The position numbers were made by a program, and so were the translations under genes. 64,000 nt of DNA, from positions 656,861 to 720,860 of the forward strand of contig BROI01000019.1 of the NCBI GenBank assembly GCA_027923505.1, written 5' to 3'. The stretch comes from Mayamaea pseudoterrestris (taxonomy: Eukaryota > Bacillariophyta > Bacillariophyceae > Sellaphorales > Sellaphoraceae). Numbering within the stretch: the first letter of the stretch is position 1; each line of letters opens with the position of its first letter. Below the pieces are notes generated by a model. That model was not told the DNA's origin and searched no databases. It saw nothing but the letters and a program-made list of their open reading frames with translations. Positions 40,783 to 50,916 of the stretch are shown one piece after another.

Positions 40783-42708
40783 ATGTTGAAACAAAGTCAT
40801 CTCCATTTCACGAGACGACGACTTGGACTGTTTTTCTGTCTCGTTATAGCATCAGCTGCAGCATTTGCAGTGAATTCGCGAACAAGGTTTCCAGCATTAA
40901 ATTTTCGATTGTCAGCGACAAATAATAATGATTCAACCTCGTCGGACGCAGCAATTCAATCCGATCCATCATCCGCATCCAAAGCGTCAATGTATGCCAG
41001 CGCTGTCTTGGAGAAGATTGTAACACTTCGAGACGAAGCGCGAGAATATGCAGAGTCGTTTGGTTTGGGCGAGTTCGAGGCCGAAACGTATGCTCTCTTT
41101 CGGGCCATTCGTAAAACGCCAGTGCCGCTAGGTTTAAAGGGACAACCGTTTGTTTTGCGACACTCCGAGTTGGCGCAAGCGCATGGCAGAAATGAAGCAG
41201 ATCTATCAACAAGAAACTGGTTCACTATGAAGGATCTGGAGCAAGCATGCCGCGACGACTTTTTGGATGCCGCACGTGGAAGTACCAACAGTCAAAAGCC
41301 TTGGCAGATTTCCGCCGTTTCCATTCCCCGCGCCGACTCGTTTGAAGCGGCGCGCATGACCTACGAGGACGTATGCACAGCACTAGAGCAGGGGACTGTC
41401 ATTTTCAATGCGGCTGGTGCGCACATTCCAAAATTAGCTGGACCGTCCTTGGCCGCGTGTGACGCAACGAGCTTGCCGTGCGCCTTGAATTTGTACGTGA
41501 CGGCGCCCAAAATGAAGACGAGCGCACCTCCTCATACGGACAAGCAGGATGTCATAGTCATGCAAACGAGCGGACGAAAGAGTTGGAAGATCTTTTCGAT
41601 TCCGAATCCGGCGCACAAACCGCAGGCCGATATTTTTGCTCGAGGCAAGATGGAAGATAGTTTGCCGCTGCATACACTGACAGCGAACAAAGACAATCTA
41701 CTGGTTGAGACGACACTGCATCCTGGCGATGTCATGTTTTGTCCAGCTGGCTTTCCGCACACGACTAGTACTGTCAATGATAATGACGGCGATGCCAGTG
41801 CAAAGGATGCCAGCCTACACTTGACACTTGGGCTGGACCATCACATTTGGGAGCTCGACTATCTACAATCGAGGCGACTGGCGCTCAAGCGACAAGGCGT
41901 GGTTGATGTTGCGCTTGGGCAAACCAAGGATAGCGACAACCCGTTTGTCGGCAGAGTGAACGAGCTACCGTTGTGGCTGCTAGCAGACATTCTTGCGGAG
42001 CTACCACTGGGGCTGCTGGACGAGGATGAAGAGACTGAAGATAGAATTCAATCCATCTCTGCTGAGTTGGAACGTATCAGCCAACAGATTAATTCTGTGA
42101 CCGCTGGTTTTGTCAACACCACAACCTGGAATGAGACTGTCCGACGAGTGCGTCAACAAGGAATTGAGATTTACGAGATACATCGGGACATGTACTTGGC
42201 AGCACTTGACGAAGGACGGCTACGAGAGGCAGAGCGAGCCATGACGGCTCACTTGGATCAAACATCAAGCAGTCACTCCATGACTCCTGAACGGATACAG
42301 CGCCTGAGCTTGTTTCGAGTTAAAAAGTATTTCGACAAGATTAATGATAGCAAGTCAGCACTGCAGACATGGTCGTGTAGTGGAAACGCTGCCGATGAAA
42401 GTATTTTGAACGTAGTTGCGAGTCTTCCGAAAAACTGGCAGTATACGCTTCCAATTCAAGTCGGCGACGAGGTAGAGGCCGATCTCGGAGGTGCCTTCTT
42501 CCCTGCTCGAGTAACCGGAAAGTCTGATGCGACGTACGACGTTCGGTTTTTCGACGGCGATAAGGAATACGGTCTCGAACGAAGCATGCTCAAGCTTATG
42601 AACCCCCCATCGAGCACTTTGCATGATGGCGTGGACACTTCTGCTATGACCAAGAAGGAGCTAAAAAAACTGAAAAAGGAGCAAGATAAGTTGCTACGGT
42701 CAAAATAA
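40783..42708 (+). CDS. JmjC/Cupin_4 oxygenase with C-terminal Tudor-like domain, plastid leader
   Basis: Single exon, 641 residues, ATG 40783. The leader (hydrophobic core ending IASAAAFAVNSR) indicates import into the complex plastid. A cupin fold of the MINA53/NO66/YcfD type carries the iron triad H251, D253 (PPHTDKQD) and H326 (GFPHTTS). These enzymes are 2-oxoglutarate and Fe(II) dependent and hydroxylate ribosomal proteins. The C-terminus has a Tudor-like unit (VGDEVEADLGGAFFPARVTG, then YDVRFFDGDKEYG), followed by a Lys-rich end. If the leader works, the substrate would be a plastid protein, perhaps ribosomal; that is inference. Genes before it also encode plastid proteins. Confidence 0.82.
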   Translation: MLKQSHLHFTRRRLGLFFCLVIASAAAFAVNSRTRFPALNFRLSATNNNDSTSSDAAIQSDPSSASKASMYASAVLEKIVTLRDEAREYAESFGLGEFEAETYALFRAIRKTPVPLGLKGQPFVLRHSELAQAHGRNEADLSTRNWFTMKDLEQACRDDFLDAARGSTNSQKPWQISAVSIPRADSFEAARMTYEDVCTALEQGTVIFNAAGAHIPKLAGPSLAACDATSLPCALNLYVTAPKMKTSAPPHTDKQDVIVMQTSGRKSWKIFSIPNPAHKPQADIFARGKMEDSLPLHTLTANKDNLLVETTLHPGDVMFCPAGFPHTTSTVNDNDGDASAKDASLHLTLGLDHHIWELDYLQSRRLALKRQGVVDVALGQTKDSDNPFVGRVNELPLWLLADILAELPLGLLDEDEETEDRIQSISAELERISQQINSVTAGFVNTTTWNETVRRVRQQGIEIYEIHRDMYLAALDEGRLREAERAMTAHLDQTSSSHSMTPERIQRLSLFRVKKYFDKINDSKSALQTWSCSGNAADESILNVVASLPKNWQYTLPIQVGDEVEADLGGAFFPARVTGKSDATYDVRFFDGDKEYGLERSMLKLMNPPSSTLHDGVDTSAMTKKELKKLKKEQDKLLRSK

Positions 42709-43034
42709 TGCATGCTTACGAAGCCAAGGTATAAGACTTGAAGCCATTTGTTACAATGAGTGATATGCGGTAGTAAATCTACCGTACCTGCGGTTCAGTA
42801 TTTGGAGGAAGTAGACTATCGTTACGCTGCGGCACGAACATTCGATGCCGTGAAGAAGTAAGTACCGTAGTCATCGCACCGCGTCTCACCTTCGTTTGCA
42901 ATGACTTCGCCGCGACCCGCTTTCTAATACCACAAGTTTCCGTCGCTTCTCACCCGACGAAACGGCCGCAGTGCGCAAATCCACTAATAGTAGCTTTTTA
43001 ACCTTTCCCTTACTCTGCCATTGCCGTCACAAGC
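42709..43034. other. Intergenic
   Basis: 326 bp between the JmjC gene and the MYND locus. Pyrimidine-rich near 43000, possibly promoter of the MYND locus. No gene. Confidence 0.4.
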
Positions 43035-43676
43035 ATGGAGGCTGCAACAAGGTTGCCATTCCCGGCGTGGAGCTCCTTCTGCCACCATGGCTACGAGTCA
43101 GCGCGCTCAGATGGAACTGATCCCTACAAAGAAGCGACGAACGAAGTTGTTCGCTATGTATACCTTCATGGAAGTGATGCTACTTTTGGGGACGTCGTAA
43201 AAAGTACGGGTCAATTTTTGGTGACACTATGCGCCGCAAGATTATTGCCACTGGACTGAAATGGATCAAGGCGTCGTACGGGAAAGCGGACGAACTTGAT
43301 TTAGTTTGTGATCGTTTGTATGCCATGACCTTCCTCATCTCTCTCATTGAATCAAACAAAATACGGGTACGAGAAACAACAGCCAGGGCATATCAATAGG
43401 TCAACACTGACGAGTCACCGAAACATTTTCTTGTACTACTTGGAACGTGCCCCTTGTGATTGTTTCTATCTATTAATGGATTTGACGCGTTCTGTGCAAG
43501 AAGTGGAGATGTGCGTTAGAGAAGGCTGCAAAGTTACTTTGACTGTCACAAGCATGCTGGAATGCACCAAGTGCCGCGTAGCGTCATACTGCTCTGTAGC
43601 CTGCCAAGCAAAAGATTGGGCGGAACACAAAACTCATTGCAAAAATCTGCAAAAGATGCAGCACCTGCATACATAA
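43035..43676 (+). pseudogene. MYND zinc-finger protein, frame-broken or partly unresolved
   Basis: Coding-like blocks occur in successive frames. From ATG 43035 a frame reads through KEATNEVVRYVYLHGSDATF and DVVKSTGQFL, then loses sense at a TTTTT run near 43215-43219. From about 43217 another frame continues with FGDTMRRKIIATGLKW, YGKADELDLVCD and YAMTFLISLIESNKIR to about 43369. A third, 43476-43676, is a complete MYND finger (CVREGCK, CTKCRVASYCSVACQ, DWAEHKTHC), a protein-interaction zinc module. One extra T would join the first two blocks. The second and third may be joined by an intron with donor GTACGA after 43369, but no acceptor of the right phase and good quality is obvious. It is either a live gene with a one-base sequence error or a decaying copy. 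Confidence 0.5.
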
Positions 43677-43689
43677 AATTAAAGGGAAG

Positions 43690-44290
43690 TAACTATAATG
43701 TTGTAGTTATGCAAGCAGAATAGATTGGTGCGAGCTTCTTGCCAGCAGTCTCAGACAGCTGATGCCATGATTTCTAGGAATCAGCATACAGTATGCCTGA
43801 ATCAAACAAGAACGTGCCAACATTCTAATTTAGGCTTCTCTACAAGATGTCATGATTGTCCGGTGCATTCAATGCAGCAATGCCATGGGTGAAACTTCAC
43901 ACCAGTCCCAGCAAATGACAACGGCAACTTTCAGCAGCCCATTCTCAAAGCCATCCCCATGACCAATAGACACCAGAACGGTGCCAACATTGTTTTTCTG
44001 TCTGCGCTACAAGATGGTATGCCTGGTTGGTGTCTCAATAGACTGCAATGTGATTGGTGAAAAGTTGTCGCCAGTCTCAGCCAGCAGATGTTGTGACATG
44101 CAAATGCCCATACATCAAGCCATGTAGACACCCAAATTACACAAGAATGGTGCCAACATCATTATTGAGGTTGCGCTACAATATGTTATGACTAACTGGT
44201 GGTTCAGTAGACTGCAATGTGATTAGTGACAAGTTGTCACCAGTCTCAACCTGCAGATGCCTTGACATTGAATTGCCCATATAACATGCC
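43690..44290. repeat. Satellite family C, about 168-bp units
   Basis: Three degenerate direct units, marked by GTGCCAACAT at 43814, 43981 and 44150 (spacing 167 and 169 bp), each followed by a TACAAGATGG-like block and CAATGTGATT. Copies carry an inverted repeat with core GTGACAA-TTGTCAC (perfect at 44226-44240). A further copy lies at 48960-49080. Confidence 0.75.
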
Positions 44291-46669
44291 ATGTATACAT
44301 CCAAGCCATGGACCTTGTCAAGCACCTTCTGTGGATTGCAGTAGCAGGTTAAGATTCTTGGTGGCCAGGTTGCATCACTTTACATATCCCATCTGAATCT
44401 ATGACGTGGTGAAATTACTTGGAGGAACCTACTTGCTATATTCATGCATAACCACTGGCTGACTGGCTTCCAAATTGGAACATCTCAACCTTTGACTTTG
44501 TCAAACATCTTATCCTGATTGCCACGGCATGCTCAGAATCGTGCTAGCAAGGCTGGATCATTACATACTCCCAACTGAAACTTTGCTGTGTTTGGCACAT
44601 GGAACACCCTACTTGTTTCAGTCTCAGTCACACCACAGCCACTGCCAGAGCACCTGCTGATTTCAAAGTTCCAAGCCTTGGACCTTGTCAAGCACCTTCT
44701 GCGGATTGCAGTAGCAGGTTCAGATTCTTGGTGGCCAGGTTGCATCACTATACAAATCTTATCTGAAACTTTGATGTGGTAGAACCACTTGGAGGAATCT
44801 ACTTGCTAAATTCACGCATAACCACTGGCTGACTGGCTTCCAAATTGGAACATTGCAACCTTTGACTTTTTCATACATCTTATCCTGATTGCCATGGCAT
44901 GCTCAGAATCATGCTAGCAAGGTTGGATCATTACATAAATCCCAACTGAAACTTTGCTGTGTTTGGCGAATGGAACACCCGACTTGTTTCAGTCTCAGTC
45001 ACACCACAGCCACTGGCAGAATTGCTGCCATTTTCAAGTTCCAAGCCTTGGACCTTGCCAAGCACCTTCTGTGGATTGCAGTAGCAGGTTCAGAGTCTTG
45101 GTGGCCAGGTTGCATCACTACGCAAATCCCATCCGAATCTATGATGTGGTGGAACCACTTGGAGGACCCTACTTGTTATATTCACGCATAACCATTGGCT
45201 GACTGGCTTCTTAATTAAAACATCTCAACCTTTGACTTTGTCAAACATCTTATCCTGATTGCCATGGCATGCTCAGAATCATGCTAGCAAGGTTGGATCA
45301 TTACATAAATCCCAACTGAAACTTTGCTGAGTTTGGCACATGGAACACCCTACTTGTTTCAGTCTCAGTCACACCACAGCCACTGCCAGAACTGCTGCTG
45401 TTTTCAAAGTTTAAAGCCTTGGACCTTGTCAAGCACCTTCTATGGATTGCAGTAGCAGGTTCAGATTCTTTGTGGCCAGGTTGCATCACTATGCAAATCC
45501 AATCTGAATCTTTGACGTGGTGAAATTACTTGGTGGAACCATTTTTCTATATTCACGCATAACCACTGGCTGACTAGCTTCCAAATTGGAACATTTGTCA
45601 AACATCTTATCCTGATTGCCATGGCATGCTCAGAGTCATGCTAGCAAGGTTGGATCATCACATAAATCCCAACTGAAACTTTGCTGTGTTTGGCACATTG
45701 AACACTTTTTTTGTTTCAGTCTCAGTCTCAGTCACACCACAGCCACTGCCAGAATAGCTGCTGTTATCAAAGTTCCAAGCCTTGGACCTTGTCAAGCACC
45801 TTCTGCGGATTGCAGTAGCAGGTTCAGATTCTTGGTGGCCAGGTTGCATCACTATACAAATCCCATCTGAAACATTGATGTGGCGGAACCACTTGGAGGA
45901 CCATACTTGCTATATTCACGCAATACCACTGGCAGACTAGCATCCAAATTGAAACATCGCAACCTTTGACTTTGTCAAACATCTTATCCTGATTGCCATG
46001 GCATGCTCAGAATCATGCTAGCAAGGTTGGATCATTACATATATCCCAACTGAAACTTTGCTGTGTTTGGCAAATGGAACACCCTACTTGTTCTAGTCTC
46101 AGTCACACCACAGCCACTGCCAGAACAGCTGCTGTTTTCAAAGTTCCAAGCCTTGGACCTTGTCAAGCACCTTCTGTGGATTGCAGTAGCAGGTTCAGAT
46201 TCTTGTTGGCCAGGGTGCATCACTATACAAGTCCCATCTGAAACATTGATGTGGTGGAGTTACTTGGAGGACCCTACTTGCTATATTCATGCATAACCCC
46301 TGGCTGACTAGCTTCCAAATTGGAACATCTCAACCTTTTACTTTGTCAAACATCTTATTTTAATTGCCATGCCATGCTCAGAATCATGCTAGCAAGGTTG
46401 GATCATCACATAAATCCCAACTGAAACTTTGCTGTGTTTGGCACATAAAACACCCTACATGTTTCAGTCTCAGTCACACTACAGACACTGCCAGAGGAGC
46501 TGCAGTTTTTAAAGTTCCAAGCCCAAGCCTTGGACCTTGTCAAGCACCTTCTGCGGATTGCAGTAGCAGGTTCAGATTCTTGGTGGCCAGGGTGCATCAC
46601 TATACAAATCCCATCTGAAACATTGATGTGGTGGAACCACTTGGAGAAACCTTCTTGCTATATATCAAG
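44290..46669. repeat. Satellite family A, about 370-bp tandem units
   Basis: About six and a half direct units. The marker CCAAGCCTTG (or a one-to-two-base variant) occurs at 44301, 44671, 45041, 45412, 45775, 46146 and 46523, spaced 363-377 bp. Units are highly similar. Each carries open stretches of 60-85 codons on both strands, but unit lengths are mostly not multiples of three and no ORF spans units, so I treat it as non-coding. All units are in the same orientation. Confidence 0.9.
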
Positions 46670-47113
46670 CAGACCCCATGTTACAATCAATATGGCCTTG
46701 AACAATGAATGGGACTCATAGACTTGTTCATTTGGGCGTGGAAGCCATCACTATGCCCTGAAACTCCACACAATTAACCAATGGTTGAATGTGCCAGCCC
46801 TGCTCCCATATGGATGCAGGGATCATCAGCATTGCCCGCTGAGCCCTCCAATTTCTTTCAAACATGTTTGTTATCAATGCTGGGCCATAAGTTGGTCAGT
46901 TGCACCTCAGCATCCATCACCATGTATGCCACGGTGAGACTGGGCAGATGCAACAACTTGTTGGATCTGCTAGCGGTGCACCTCAAGTGGCAAGTGAGAC
47001 TTCCAAAATGGCCTGCAGACCCCATAATGCAACTAATAGGGACTTGAACATTGATTGGGACTCATAGACTTGTCCATTTGGGCGTGGAAGCCATCACTAT
47101 GCCCTGAAACTCC

Positions 47114-47140
47114 GCACATTCAACCAATGGTTGAATGTGC
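47114..47140. repeat. 13-bp-arm palindrome, first type, in satellite B
   Basis: Perfect inverted repeat of arm GCACATTCAACCA around one A. Identical perfect copies at 47461-47487 and 47807-47833; one mismatch at 48155; more degenerate in the first unit near 46768. Confidence 0.85.
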
Positions 47141-48331
47141 CAGCACTGCTCCCTTTTGGCTGCAGGGATCATCAGCATTGCCTGCTGAGCCCTCCAATTT
47201 CTTTCAAATCATGTCTGTTGTCAATGATGGGCCATAAGTTGGTCAGTTGCACCTCAGCATCCATCACCATGTACGCCACGGTGAGACAGAGCAGATTCAA
47301 CAACTTGTTGGATCTTCTAGTGGTGCACCTGAAGTGGCAAGTGAGACTTTTAAAATAGCCTGCAGACCCCATAATTCACCCAATATGGACTTGAACAATG
47401 ATTGGGACTCATAGACTTGTCCATTTGTGCGTGGAAGCCATCACTATGCCCTGAGACTCCGCACATTCAACCAATGGTTGAATGTGCCAGCCCTGCTCCC
47501 ATATGGATGCAGGGATCATCAGCATTGCCCGCTGAGCCCACCAATTTTTTCAAATCATGTGTGTTGTGAATGCTGGGCCATAAGTTGGTCAGTTGCACCT
47601 CAGCATCCATCACCATGTACGCCACGGTGAGACTGGGCCGATCCATCAACTTGTTGGATATGCTAGCGGTGCACCTCAAGTGGCAAGTGAGAATTCCAAA
47701 ATGGCCTGCAGACCCCATAATGCAACCAATACGGACTTGAACAATGAATGGGACTCCTAGACATGTCCATTTGGGTGTGGAAGCCATCACCATGCCCTGA
47801 GACTCCGCACATTCAACCAATGGTTGAATGTGCCAGCCCTGCTCCCTTTTTGGCTGCACGGATCATCAGCATTGCCCGCTGAGCCCTCCAATTTCTTTCA
47901 AATTATGTGTGTTGTGAATGCTGGGCCATAAGTTGGTCAGTTGCACCTCAGCATCCATCACCATGTATGCCACGGTGAGACTGGGCATATCCAACAACTT
48001 GTTGGATCTGCTAGCGGTGCACCTCAAGTGGCAAGTGAGACTTCCAAAATGGCCTGCAGACCCCATAATACAACTAATAGGGACTTGAACAATGAATGGG
48101 ACTCATAAACTTGTCCATTTGGGTGTGTAAGCCATCACCTTGCCCTGAGACTCCGCACATTCAACCAATGTTTGAATGTGCCAGCCCTGCTCCCTTTTTG
48201 GCTGCAGGGATCATCAGCATTGCCCACTGAGCCCTCCAATTTCTTTCAAATCATGTTTGTTGTCAATGGTGGGCCATAAGTTGGTAAGTTGTACCTCAGC
48301 ATCCATCACCATCTATGCCATGGTGAGACTG

Positions 48332-48360
48332 AGCAGATCCAACAACTTGTTGGATCTGCT
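48332..48360. repeat. 14-bp-arm palindrome, second type, in satellite B
   Basis: Perfect inverted repeat of arm AGCAGATCCAACAA around one C. Other units keep the inner CAACAACTTGTTG with outer mismatches. The core ACAACTTGT is shared with the palindrome of satellite C. Confidence 0.85.
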
Positions 48361-48589
48361 AGCGGTGCACCTCAAGTGGCAAGTGAGACTTCCAAAATGG
48401 TCTGCAGACCCCATAATTCAATCAATATGGACTTGAACAATGAAATTGACTAATAGACTTGTCCATTTGGGTGTGGAAGCCATCGCCATGCCCAGAGACT
48501 GCGCACAGCATTGCCCGCTGAGCCCTCTAATTTCTTTCTAATCATGTTTGTTGTCAATAATGGGCCATAAGTTGGTCATTCGCACCTAA

Positions 48590-48950
48590 CCTGATTGCCA
48601 TGGCATGCGCAGAATCATGCTAGCAAGGTTGAATCATTACATAAATCCCAACTGCAACTTTGTGGTGTTTGGCTCATGGAACACTTTACCTGTTTCAGTC
48701 TCAGTCACACCACAGCCACTGCCAGAATAGATGCTGTTTTCAATATTCCAAGCCTTGGACCTTGTCAAGCACCTTCTGCGGATTGCAGTAGCAGGTTCAG
48801 ATTCTTGCTGGCCAGGTTGCATCACTATACAAATCCCATCTGAAACTTTGACCTGATGGAACCACTTGGAGGACCCTGCTTGCTATATTCGTGCATAACC
48901 ACTGGCTGACTGGCTTCCAATTTGGAAAATCTCAACCTTTAACTTTGTCA
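48590..48950. repeat. Isolated satellite A copy
   Basis: One family A unit in the same orientation as the main array, beginning at the CCTGATTGCC block and containing the CCAAGCCTTG marker at 48748. It flanks array B on the right as the main A array does on the left. Confidence 0.85.
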
Positions 48951-48959
48951 ATAATTCCA

Positions 48960-49080
48960 AAATCATTATCCAGTCTGCCTTACAAGATGGTATGCCTGGT
49001 TGGTGTCTCAGTAGACTGCAATGTGATTGGTGACAACTTGTCACCAGTCTAAGTCTGCAGATGCTGTGACATGCAAATGG
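48960..49080. repeat. Partial satellite C copy
   Basis: Matches the middle of family C (TACAAGATGGTATGCCTGGT, CAATGTGATTGGTGAC) and contains the best C palindrome, arms TGGTGACAA at 49028-49046 around one C. Confidence 0.8.
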
Positions 49081-49698
49081 TATTATCTTGGTACACTGGA
49101 TACTGTGTTAGTTTCTAATAGAAATCACTTTCAGCACTGTCTATTAAACAACGGCTCTTGGCTGTCAGTGACTGTAAAGATTGTGGATTTGCAATTCTCA
49201 GCCGGAGACTTGCCATTTCATCTGAATCCCTGCTAATCCAAATGCAGGGCTTGCATAGTTGGGGCTTGTAAACTGATTCTTTATTGATTGTACTTAATTC
49301 TTTGGATGGGAATAATGGGATATAGTATTCCCACTACATGCTTCTCTGCAAAGAAAATGTTTTCGCAAGCGCGACTGAAATGTGATTTGACTACCAATAC
49401 CGGTGCGTCTCTTTCGTTTCGCGACGGATGCTTTTCTTTTCTCACCATTGTTTGTTGCGTGCAATACAACGACGGTATTATCCTTCGGATCCGCTTTTCT
49501 GGCTGCAAATAAAAGAATCGATCTCTAGCAAAGACAGTGACAGAGCAAAGTCTTTTGTTTGCACATTTTTTCTTTTTGTTGGCGCGAATTACAAGTACGT
49601 TGGCAAATGCACGTTCTGCGCCGAGCTGAGAATCTGGTGAAGCGAGAGCGACTATCAAACAATGATAGTCCGATTGTTTGTCGCCAGCATCGCCAGCG
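49081..49698. other. Intergenic
   Basis: Unique DNA between the satellite block and the COQ9 gene. Minus-strand frames here begin without good starts and match nothing I know. It should include the COQ9 promoter. Confidence 0.4.
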
Positions 49699-50820
49699 AT
49701 GATTGCAATGCATGTTTACAAACGTTTGCTCTATTGGTGTTTTCGCTCTTTCATGCACCTGATACTAGGGATACAACAACTGATGACCGCCTCACAGTTC
49801 CTTCGCCCTTCGCCATCTCCCAGCATGTCCATTAGAAATACCATTCACAGGGCTGTCATCGTGCGAAGATTTAATGATTGCAGGGCGAAAAATGTCACTA
49901 ACCGGCTGGCTTCATCGTCAACTAGCGCCGAGGGACCATCGCCGACGCCAAAACCGCCATCTGTGGCCGCAATGAAACAGCAGCTATTGGAACGCTCGCT
50001 TCATCACGTGCATCAGCATGGATGGACACAGGAGGCGATCATACAGGCTATCATGGAGCAACGACAACAACGAGCAAACCTTTCTCTTTCCATGGCTGGC
50101 CTTGTGACGCCAAAAGACTTGGTCTGTCATGCCATGGATACGTTCCATCGCCGGCTCGAACATGACTTGCAAGGACAAGTCACTGATCCGTCAGAAACAC
50201 CATCGGATCGAATGACACGTGCCATTCAGCTGCGACTTGGCTACCAGCGCGAGTTTATGGAGTCGCAAACCTGGCATCAGGCCATGGCGCTGGGCGCGTC
50301 GCCCGAGAATGTCATGCACACGCAGCAGCAACTGAAACGACTCGTTGAATTGATTTACCAATATGCTTACAGCAAAGGTTCCATGCAGCAAAGCAATCAG
50401 TTTGCCAAGCTTACTCTGGGAGGGATTTACATGGCAACGGAGCTGCACATGCTGACAGACACATCCATCGACTACACTGATACGTGGACGTTTTTAAAGC
50501 AACGCATCCAAGAATGGAACCAAGCTGGCGCAACACTGCAGAATACACTTGGTCCACTGGCATCGACGGACACTCTGTATGTGACATCGGCGGTCGCGTC
50601 AGCGTTTGCGTCTGGGTTGGCGAGTTTGTTGCTACCCACGGCAATGACAGCGAGTAGTGCATTTTCGTCAAGCTTACCCAATATGAGCGCCATGGCAGCG
50701 ACTCCGAGTCAAGTGCCAAACCAGATGTACGACTCTGTTACGCAAACAAAGGCCGCAGACGATAATTTGGATGCGACTGATCCTAGATTCTACAAAGTAC
50801 ACGACGACAAGTTAAGATAA
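49699..50820 (+). CDS. COQ9: Ubiquinone biosynthesis protein COQ9
   Basis: About 373 residues from ATG 49699; ATG 49825 (MSIRNTIHRAVIVRRFND) would begin a typical Arg-rich mitochondrial presequence and may be the true start. The COQ9 signature is clear: LLERSLHHVHQHGWTQEAI, LVCHAMDTFHRRLEHDL, RLGYQREFMESQTWHQAMAL, then TELHMLTDTS, DTWTFLKQRIQEW. COQ9 is a lipid-binding TetR-like protein that presents substrate to COQ7 hydroxylase in the mitochondrial coenzyme Q complex. The first gene right of the satellite block. Confidence 0.9.
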   Translation: MIAMHVYKRLLYWCFRSFMHLILGIQQLMTASQFLRPSPSPSMSIRNTIHRAVIVRRFNDCRAKNVTNRLASSSTSAEGPSPTPKPPSVAAMKQQLLERSLHHVHQHGWTQEAIIQAIMEQRQQRANLSLSMAGLVTPKDLVCHAMDTFHRRLEHDLQGQVTDPSETPSDRMTRAIQLRLGYQREFMESQTWHQAMALGASPENVMHTQQQLKRLVELIYQYAYSKGSMQQSNQFAKLTLGGIYMATELHMLTDTSIDYTDTWTFLKQRIQEWNQAGATLQNTLGPLASTDTLYVTSAVASAFASGLASLLLPTAMTASSAFSSSLPNMSAMAATPSQVPNQMYDSVTQTKAADDNLDATDPRFYKVHDDKLR

Positions 50821-50916
50821 AGCAGATTATGCGACACGGTGCGAATTGTTATAGTAGCGTAGAATGCGAGCTTCACGCATGCATGCAGTACTAGCCTAAA
50901 GAACGCGAAAGCACTG

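Larger units (their letters stand above)
46670..48588. repeat. Satellite family B, about 347-bp tandem units with palindromes
   Basis: Five full direct units and one shortened unit. GATCATCAGC occurs at 46821, 47167, 47514, 47861 and 48209 (spacing 346-348); the sixth unit lacks about 56 bp. Each unit has two inverted repeats about 175 bp apart: arms GCACATTCAACCA (for example 47114-47140) and arms up to AGCAGATCCAACAA (48332-48360), both with a one-base centre. No coding function is supported. Confidence 0.9.

Noticed and set aside
44533-48843. Repeated 60-86-codon open frames on both strands inside satellites A and B
   Set aside because: They recur only because the DNA repeats; unit lengths are mostly not multiples of three, both strands are equally open, and no protein motif, start context or intron structure supports coding.
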